Below are positions 5,120 through 9,712 of a stretch of 9,712 nt of DNA, in pieces. Origin of the DNA: Deltaproteobacteria bacterium. Lineage in GTDB: Bacteria; Desulfobacterota; DSM-4660; Desulfatiglandales; HGW-15. How positions within the stretch are numbered: the stretch's first letter is position 1; each line of letters starts with the position of its first letter. The DNA lies in NCBI GenBank assembly GCA_019308985.1, contig JAFDHB010000134.1, forward strand, positions 1 through 9,712, in the 5' to 3' direction. The notes below the pieces were generated by a model. It was not told where the DNA came from, did not search any database, and saw only the letters and a list, made by a program, of their open reading frames with translations. A program made the position numbers and the translations under genes.

Positions 5120-5869
5120 TCACGATTCTATCAGCTTGAAGACCTTCACGGCTGAATCAATATTTCTGAATTCCATTTCCCCCAGTCCCACGACATTAAA
5201 AGTCTCCTGGATTCTCCTGGAGGTCTCCTCATCAATCAGTATGTCTCCTTCTTTCGCAGCTGAACAAAGTCTGGAGGCCAGGTTTGTGATCGGGCCTGAA
5301 GCTGTATAGGTCCACCTTTCTCCTGTCTCTCCCTTGAATCTTGTTACACCCACGGCCGCCATCCCTGAGCTTATACCCACGTTGATCTTGATGGGCTCAA
5401 ACATGCCCTGAAGATCATGATTAAGACGGCGGGTAGCTCTCTGGATACCGATAGCGGACCGAATTGCATTTAAGGCATTCTCTACCTGGTTTTTGCCTCG
5501 GAATATGGCCATGAGACCGTCTCCCGTGGTCTCATTGACATCTCCCTTATTACGATGGACTTCATCTAAGAAGCCGGAAAAGTAGCGTTCAATCAAGTAA
5601 TTCATATCCGCGTAACTCAGATTCTCGCAAAGGGCTGTGCAACCCACAATATCCAGCATAAGGACGGAAACATCTCCTGTCTCCTTTTCCATTTCCTGAT
5701 CATGCCCTCTTTCAATAATGGTCCTCGCTACCCTGGGGACAAATTTGGCCATTTGATTCTTAACGGCCTCCAAATGGGCAAGCTTTTTGGCCAATGTCTC
5801 AAGTTCGTGATCCTTGGCCTCCAGTTCTCGATATAGTAATTCGGGATTCTTACTGAGATTCCTAATCAC
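5120..5869 (-). CDS. Class III adenylate/guanylate cyclase with coiled-coil head
   Basis: About 249 residues. The head (about 12-40) is a charged heptad-like coiled coil, followed by a linker (NQMAKFVPRVARTII) and one cyclase domain that would work as a homodimer. Numbered from the longer frame (GTG at 5887): metal-binding D79 in VLMLDIVGCT and D123 in NETTGDGLMAIF are present, as are the transition-state residues N202 and R206 in ITNLASRL. The substrate-choosing positions are unusual: E119 replaces the adenylate-cyclase Lys, and P199 replaces the usual Asp. I cannot tell whether ATP or GTP is used. There is no membrane segment. GTG at 5869 has GGAGGAG four bases upstream and is preferred. 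GTG at 5887 has AGGAG only three bases upstream. Confidence 0.85.
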   Translation of the reverse strand: MIRNLSKNPELLYRELEAKDHELETLAKKLAHLEAVKNQMAKFVPRVARTIIERGHDQEMEKETGDVSVLMLDIVGCTALCENLSYADMNYLIERYFSGFLDEVHRNKGDVNETTGDGLMAIFRGKNQVENALNAIRSAIGIQRATRRLNHDLQGMFEPIKINVGISSGMAAVGVTRFKGETGERWTYTASGPITNLASRLCSAAKEGDILIDEETSRRIQETFNVVGLGEMEFRNIDSAVKVFKLIES

Positions 5870-5940
5870 TCTTCTCCTCCAGTTCACTTACTCCTGGATA
5901 GGGGCACCATGATCCTTCGTTCAAGGAACACGCCCTTCTC

Positions 5941-5966
5941 TTCGCAGCTACAAGCTGCTCCTACAT
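5941..5966 (-). repeat. Single REP-like palindromic unit
   Basis: On the minus strand this reads ATGTAGGAGCAGCTTGTAGCTGCGAA, split here as the ATGTAGGAGCAG head and GCTGCGAA tail. It has a perfect hairpin, GCAGCT (5944-5949), three bases, AGCTGC (5953-5958). It is the same family as the units at 514-618, and sits between the merA and cyclase genes, which read the same way. It could stabilise the 3' end of the mer transcript. Confidence 0.75.
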
Positions 5967-6034
5967 GGATTGGCGGAGGTATCCCCCACGCATGAAAATA
6001 TGTCTGGCCCTGATCTCAACAGGCCTCTTCTCTT

Positions 6035-7454
6035 TCAATTTGCGCAGCAACTCAGCTTTCCGACTTCACGTTCAAAAGAGATGGCCGCCAGCTTTACCCC
6101 TTCGGATAGGGTCAGGTATGGGTGAAATAGGGAGGCCAATTCCTGCGTGGTCATCCCATATTTGATGGCTACACTTATCTCCATCAGGAGTTCCGAACCT
6201 TCGGGGGCCAAGATGCGGGCACCAATCAACCTGTCGGTCCTGTTGTCGCGAATGAGCTTGATGAACCCCCTGGTATCCCTGGCGGCAAGAGACCGGGGCA
6301 CCTGATCAAGGGGGAAGGTGGTTACCCCCGCCTCCATACCCTTTTCTCTGGCCTGTGTCTCATCCAAGCCCACCCCAGCGACCTGGGGATCGGTAAAAAT
6401 GACCCAGGGAAGGACGGAATAATCTCTTACTTTGGAAGAGCCGGTGATAGCGTTTTCCGCTGCGAGGGACCCTTCGTAGGCGGCTGTGTATACGAACATG
6501 GGCTCGCCTATGACGTTCCCCTCCCCCGTAAATACTTGAGGCGGAGGTCCTCAGGGTATTGTCTACTTTGACAAAGCCCCTTGAATCAAGTTCTACACAA
6601 ACGGCCTCGAGATTTAAGTCTTCTGTATTGGGCCGCCGCCCTGTAGCCACGAGGATTTCCCTGGCTGCGAACTCCCGGGGGTTGCCGTCAACCGTCGTCT
6701 CCACAAGGACTCGATCCCCTTCCCTCCTGACACGTTCAGTCTTCACGTTCGTGAACACCTCGATCCCTTCCTTCCGCAAGTACTTGCTCAGGGCATCGGT
6801 AATATCTTCTCCTTCCGTCGGCAGGATGCGCTCTGAACGCTGAAGTATTGTCACCCTGCTTCCAAAGCGAGAGAACATCTGGGCGCACTCAAGGGCCACA
6901 TACCGGCCTCCCAGAACGATCAGGGACTCCGGCAGCTCCTCCAGTTCAAATGCAGTCTCGTTGGTAAGGTACCCTGCCTCTGAAAGACCGGGGATGGGCG
7001 CAGCAAAGGGGGCTGCTCCAGTAGCAATGATGATGTGGTCCCCGCCGACATCTTTGCCATTTACTGCGATCTTGTTCTTTTCCACCAGCCGCGCCTTACC
7101 CTCAATGAGCGTGACATTAGGCATCCCCTCGATAATATTGATATATTTCTTCCGCCGCATCTCCTCCACCAGTTGGCGCTTCTGCTCCACTATGGCTCGA
7201 AAATCTGCGATACGGCTCCCCGATTCGATCCCGGAAAAGGGGTTGTGAAGGGCACGATAATGGGCCTCTGCGGCCCTGATCAAGGTCTTGGAGGGCACGC
7301 ATCCCACGTTAACGCACGTCCCCCCTATGGGTAGCCCTTCGTTGATCATGGTAACGCTGGCTCCAAGTTCGCTTGCCTTGAGGGCAGCGGCAAAGGCTGC
7401 TGATCCTCCGCCAATGATGACCAGGTCATTGTGTTGTCCCGATGTAACAGTCAT
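6035..7454 (-). pseudogene. merA: Mercuric reductase MerA, interrupted by a frameshift
   Basis: Two overlapping frames make one MerA of about 472 residues without the N-terminal HMA domain, as in many short MerA forms. MerA is the cytoplasmic FAD flavoenzyme that uses NADPH to reduce Hg(II) to Hg(0). Seen: the FAD-binding VIIGGGSAA, the redox motif GGTCVNVGCVPSK with Cys47 and Cys52, an NADPH-binding SLIVLGGRYVALE, the VFTDPQVA-type block (VIFTDPQVAGVGL) and the diagnostic C-terminal LSCCAN Cys pair. The frame breaks after TLRTSASSIYG: one extra G in the run GGGGGAGGGG (plus strand 6518-6527) shifts the reading. Removing one G gives GGNVIGEPMFVYTAAYEG in place. ATG at 7454 follows a GGGGGT site by nine bases. 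The break may be a true mutation or a homopolymer read error. Confidence 0.9.
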
Positions 7455-7478
7455 TTTCAAAGACCCCCTACTGGATCT

Positions 7479-7736
7479 TTAGCTCATTGCTTCATCCTGT
7501 CTCTTGTGGGAGTGGGTTGATCTCCTCCACCTGGTATATGAAACCACGGTCAAAACTACCAGGACCGCCAATGCCGGGAAAAGCACGTAGTCCAGGTAAG
7601 GCGTAAAAGCGCTCAATCCGACTATTCCCAACGTGATGACCAATAGAGGTGTGAAGCAGCAAACGGCCACAACAATGGTCCCGCCAAGCCCCGCGTAGAA
7701 ACCCTTCTTTGAGGGTGCACTTTGTCTTTGATTCAT
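7479..7736 (-). CDS. merF: MerF-type mercuric ion transporter
   Basis: An 85-residue inner-membrane protein with two predicted membrane helices (about 14-37 and 48-67). The first contains the vicinal pair Cys26-Cys27 in VAVCCFTPLLVITLG, and the helices are joined by GLSAFTPYLDYVLFPAL, the MerF signature. It brings Hg(II) into the cell for MerA. MerF usually has a second Cys pair near its C-terminus; here the tail (RWRRSTHSHKRQDEAMS) has none. The start at 7736 (M-N-Q-R) is chosen because GGAGGA lies seven bases before it. The ATG at 7742 would touch that site. It lies 24 bp before merA. The upstream small gene ends within the first ATG. Confidence 0.85.
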   Translation of the reverse strand: MNQRQSAPSKKGFYAGLGGTIVVAVCCFTPLLVITLGIVGLSAFTPYLDYVLFPALAVLVVLTVVSYTRWRRSTHSHKRQDEAMS

Positions 7737-7738
7737 GA

Positions 7739-7867
7739 TCATTCCTCCGTCTGTTGCCCTTCTTTGGCTGCCTTTTCGTACTCCTTATTAGTGGCTACGT
7801 TATGGCGGGATGGAACGGGTAAAGATGCTATCCCAGTCCCCGTGCTCGAAACATTCTCTTTCTTCAT
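7739..7867 (-). CDS. Unknown 42-residue protein in the mer operon
   Basis: A short frame between merR and merF, reading from ATG at 7867 (MKKENVSSTGTGIASLPVP...). The start follows GGGGGT at a six-base distance, a good site. The stop TGA overlaps the first ATG of merF (ATGA), a sign of translational coupling. The protein is hydrophilic, with a basic start, a Gly/Ser/Thr-rich middle and an acidic Lys/Glu tail, and has no cysteine, so it is not a Hg-binding MerP relative. The longer frame to 7939 overlaps the merR tail and is unlikely. I do not recognise it. It may be a real small gene or only a leader that couples merF. Confidence 0.45.
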   Translation of the reverse strand: MKKENVSSTGTGIASLPVPSRHNVATNKEYEKAAKEGQQTEE

Positions 7868-7913
7868 TGCTTTACCCCCTTTCTGTGCCCTGTCCAGAGA
7901 CTTGGCGACCTGC

Positions 7914-8336
7914 CTATTCCGCCTCCATCTCCATGTCAACGGCTTCCAGTTCTTTCAGAAACGGGCAATCACCGGCAGGTCCTCTGCCGGTGCACCTCTC
8001 AGAGAGACCCAGGAGTGCCTTTCTTACGTACTCCAGGGCCTTTATCCTGCTTTCCACTTCTTCGATCTTGACATCGACTCGTGCCTTCACATCTCCGCAG
8101 CTCATCCCGGGTTCCATTCGCAAAGATAGCAGTTCGGCTACTTCCTTCAGGGAGAAGCCGAGGGCCTGGGCCCTCTTGATGAATTTGGTTCGCGTAACGT
8201 CCTCCTGCGAGTATTGCCTGTAACCACTCTGGTTTCTTGGAGCCTCTGGAATGAGTCCGCGCCTTTCATAGTATCGAATGGTCTCCAGGTTTACACCCGC
8301 CCTCCGTGCCAATTGGCCTATGGTCAAGTTCCCCAT
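7914..8336 (-). CDS. merR: Mercury-responsive regulator MerR
   Basis: A 140-residue MerR protein, one short of the Tn501 type. The N-terminal winged helix-turn-helix (TIGQLARRAGVNLETIRYYERRGLI, here split at 5-29, then SGYRQYSQEDVTRTKFIKRAQ) binds the operator. A coiled coil (about 83-112) forms the dimer. The Hg(II)-binding cysteines are Cys80, Cys115 and Cys124, with spacings of 35 and 9, equal to the Tn501 set (82, 117, 126). It represses without metal and activates with Hg(II). The longer frame to 8465 is not used: it runs through the promoter, and ATG 8336 follows an AAGGGGA site. merR is first in the operon rather than divergent, so it is autoregulated. Confidence 0.9.
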   Translation of the reverse strand: MGNLTIGQLARRAGVNLETIRYYERRGLIPEAPRNQSGYRQYSQEDVTRTKFIKRAQALGFSLKEVAELLSLRMEPGMSCGDVKARVDVKIEEVESRIKALEYVRKALLGLSERCTGRGPAGDCPFLKELEAVDMEMEAE

Positions 8337-8367
8337 TTTCCCCTTCTTCTTTTCTACCTTTTTACTC

Positions 8368-8398
8368 AATATAAACCCTGTACCATGGTACGGGTCAA
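8368..8398 (-). promoter_or_regulatory. merOP promoter-operator of the mer operon
   Basis: On the minus strand TTGACC (8398-8393) and TATATT (8373-8368) are separated by 19 bp, the overlong spacer that MerR-type activators need to untwist. A perfect 12-bp palindrome GTACCATGGTAC (8380-8391) sits in the spacer, with flanking CCC and GGG, as in MerR operators. Expected start is near 8361, giving a short leader of about 25 bases before merR. One promoter should serve the whole operon (merR, small gene, merF, merA). Confidence 0.8.
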
Positions 8399-8566
8399 GG
8401 GCAAAAGTTTGTTTTTTGAAATATTCGATATTTTCGGCATCGGACGTTCTTCCGTAAATAAGCAACTCATCAGTTACTTAATTATGAATCTACGTCCCTT
8501 TCTTTACTTTCTTTATTTTCTTTAACAAAAGCCTTGTCTTCAGCAGGATAACATGGCTATAAGAAC

Positions 8567-9511
8567 ATGGGAGAAAGAGGGTGTGGAAAAACGAAAATCA
8601 TGTTTTGGAAAAGAAAGAGAATCGGTCTTGCCCTGGGGGGCGGAGGGGCAAGGGGCCTCGCCCACATTGGTGTCCTCAGGGTGCTTGAAAGAGAAGCGGT
8701 TCCGATCGATCTCATTGTTGGAACCAGTGTCGGAGCCCTGGTGGGCGGCGCCTATGCCTGCGGTCTTTCACCCGATGAACTGGAGAAAAAAGCATACGAA
8801 TACTTGAACAGTTCAGAATTTCAATCATCGGCCATGAAGGGTCTGGAGACGGCCTATGATCGCGGTGAAGCAGGACTAAGGCAAAGAATCACGTCCTATC
8901 TGAAGAACCGCTTCCTGGTAGTCCAGGCCATGTTCAAGCCTGGAATACTTTCAAACGAAGACTTCCAGAAGACCATCGACTATTTCTTGCCTGATATAGA
9001 AATCGAAGAAATGCAAATACCATTTCGGGCAATGGCCACTGATCTCGTGAGTGGTGAGCAAATCGTCTTCTCAAAGGGGCCCCTGCGTCAGGCCGTAATG
9101 GCCAGTTGCGCAGTGCCAGGGGCTATTGAGCCCCTCAAGGAGGGGGAAAGGTTGCTCTCCGACGGGGGCATTACCTGCCTTATCCCCTGCTCCGTGGCAA
9201 GAAATGAAGGGGCTGACATCGTGATCGCGGTAGCTGTTGACAGAGGGGTTCCTCATGGGGCAGAGCTTCGGACCATCGTGGACATATACTACAGGGTAAG
9301 CGAGATCATGGGAGAAAAGCTAAAAGAGATGGAGCTTTCGAGTGCTGATGTTGTAATAATGCCCGAGGTCGGTGACTTACACTGGACGGATTTCTCCCAG
9401 GCCATGAACCTGGTTCAGGAGGGTGAAAGGGCTGCCGGGGAAAAACTGGCTGATATACGGCGCGCCATTTCTCCCCTCAGAAAATTGCTCGGATTCAGCC
9501 GGAAGTATTGA
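8567..9511 (+). CDS. Patatin-like phospholipase (RssA/YlbK type)
   Basis: A 314-residue alpha/beta hydrolase of the patatin family. GLALGGGGARGLAHIGVL (20-37) holds the oxyanion Gly-rich loop, GTSVGALVGGAYACG carries nucleophile Ser54, and the dyad Asp is D199 in SDGGI. The strand-helix IPFRAMATDLVSGEQIVFS and QAVMASCAVPGAIEPL follow the family order. The run after DGG is ITCLIP rather than the more common VxNxLP, which changes nothing essential. Patatins hydrolyse acyl esters of phospholipids or related lipids. There is no signal peptide. The start is uncertain: ATG 8567 has no clear ribosome site, and ATG 8600 (MFWKRKR) is an alternative close to the core. It is divergent from the mer operon, 101 bp from the end of the long merR frame, with an AT-rich gap. 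Confidence 0.85.
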   Translation: MGERGCGKTKIMFWKRKRIGLALGGGGARGLAHIGVLRVLEREAVPIDLIVGTSVGALVGGAYACGLSPDELEKKAYEYLNSSEFQSSAMKGLETAYDRGEAGLRQRITSYLKNRFLVVQAMFKPGILSNEDFQKTIDYFLPDIEIEEMQIPFRAMATDLVSGEQIVFSKGPLRQAVMASCAVPGAIEPLKEGERLLSDGGITCLIPCSVARNEGADIVIAVAVDRGVPHGAELRTIVDIYYRVSEIMGEKLKEMELSSADVVIMPEVGDLHWTDFSQAMNLVQEGERAAGEKLADIRRAISPLRKLLGFSRKY

Positions 9512-9529
9512 TCCCGCCTGAGAAAAATG

Positions 9530-9565
9530 TTGACAGCCACCCAAAGGATTATCTATCAGGATAAT
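9530..9565. promoter_or_regulatory. TTGACA box and short dyad after the patatin gene
   Basis: TTGACA at 9530-9535 has no good partner at a normal distance; GATAAT at 9560-9565 is 24 bases away. The dyad ATTATC (9548-9553), six bases, GATAAT (9560-9565) is perfect. It may be an operator for a gene beyond the window or chance. Confidence 0.2.
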
Positions 9566-9599
9566 GACAAGCTGACACGGGACTTTTCTAGACACTATT

Positions 9600-9712
9600 G
9601 TTGACGAACTCGTAAAAAGTCGAAATTGAGATGGCAAAGTAAAAAGCTTCAAGTTCAAGGCGCGCGAATCTCGTGTGATGAGGCGTACTTAGCGTACGCC
9701 GCAATCACAACG
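9600..9712. repeat. Left part of a MITE-like palindromic element
   Basis: The element begins GTTGACGAACTCGTAAAAAG and runs to a large central hairpin: GGCGTAC (9682-9688), five bases, GTACGCC (9694-9700), extended by TGTGAT (9674-9679) and ATCACA (9704-9709). The stem still pairs at the window's last bases, so the right half lies beyond 9712. The size and internal palindrome, with no gene inside, fit a non-autonomous mobile element. A diverged copy is at 2685-2816. Confidence 0.65.

Noticed and set aside
8337..8465. N-terminal extension of MerR
   Set aside because: The extension runs through the merOP promoter and is unrelated to MerR; the ATG at 8336 has a ribosome site and gives standard length.
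8534..8563. Promoter TTGTCT / TATAAG for the patatin gene
   Set aside because: 18-bp spacing and weak boxes leave the patatin ATG at 8567 only 4 bases after the -10, so it would fit only the start at 8600; not strong enough to list.
8553..8807. 84-residue frame overlapping the patatin start
   Set aside because: It is a shadow in another frame; the patatin frame holds all catalytic motifs.

Overview
The window looks like an accessory stretch of a bacterial chromosome. I infer a Desulfobacterota (deltaproteobacterial) or similar anaerobic Gram-negative host from the protein styles (a class III cyclase with a coiled-coil head, a cytoplasmic transglutaminase-like protein, an RssA-type patatin), the roughly 50 % GC, and the kinds of dispersed palindromic repeats. 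No rRNA, tRNA or taxonomic marker is present, so this is a guess.

Layout, left to right. A DUF488 gene (+, 6-488) is followed by a gene-free stretch with three REP-like palindromes (514-618) and a G/C-run repeat (640-770). A VapBC-type toxin-antitoxin operon (+, 883-1508) follows, with a consensus sigma-70 promoter and an inverted repeat over its -10 box. A transglutaminase-like gene (-, 1704-2399) is preceded on its own strand by a perfect 9-bp dyad. The 680-bp gap 2400-3083 is packed with structure: that dyad, an imperfect inverted repeat, a decayed repeat element, a candidate promoter and an orphan leftward terminator. A two-gene type II restriction-modification operon follows (+, 3084-4922): a beta-class DNA methyltransferase with TSPPYWGLRDY, and a PD-(D/E)XK endonuclease that I believe is of the XcyI/Cfr9I family (predicted site CCCGGG). 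A class III nucleotidyl cyclase lies on the minus strand (5120-5869).

The right-hand third holds a compact mercury-resistance operon read leftward from one MerR-type promoter with a 19-bp spacer (8368-8398): merR, a 42-codon unknown gene, merF, and merA. merA is broken by one extra base in a G run near 6518-6527. Incoming Hg(II) would enter through MerF and be reduced to Hg(0) by MerA, with MerR as switch; there is no merT, merP or merB here. A patatin-like phospholipase gene is divergent from the mer operon (+, 8567-9511). The window ends inside a palindromic MITE-like element (9600-9712), whose diverged relative lies at about 2685-2816.

The toxin-antitoxin pair, the R-M pair and the mer operon are separate stress or defence modules sitting between repeats. 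Nothing in the window proves a new multi-gene system. The best leads are the unknown small gene in the mer operon, the paired MITE-like elements, the orphan terminator before the methyltransferase, and the transglutaminase-like protein with a replaced catalytic Asp.
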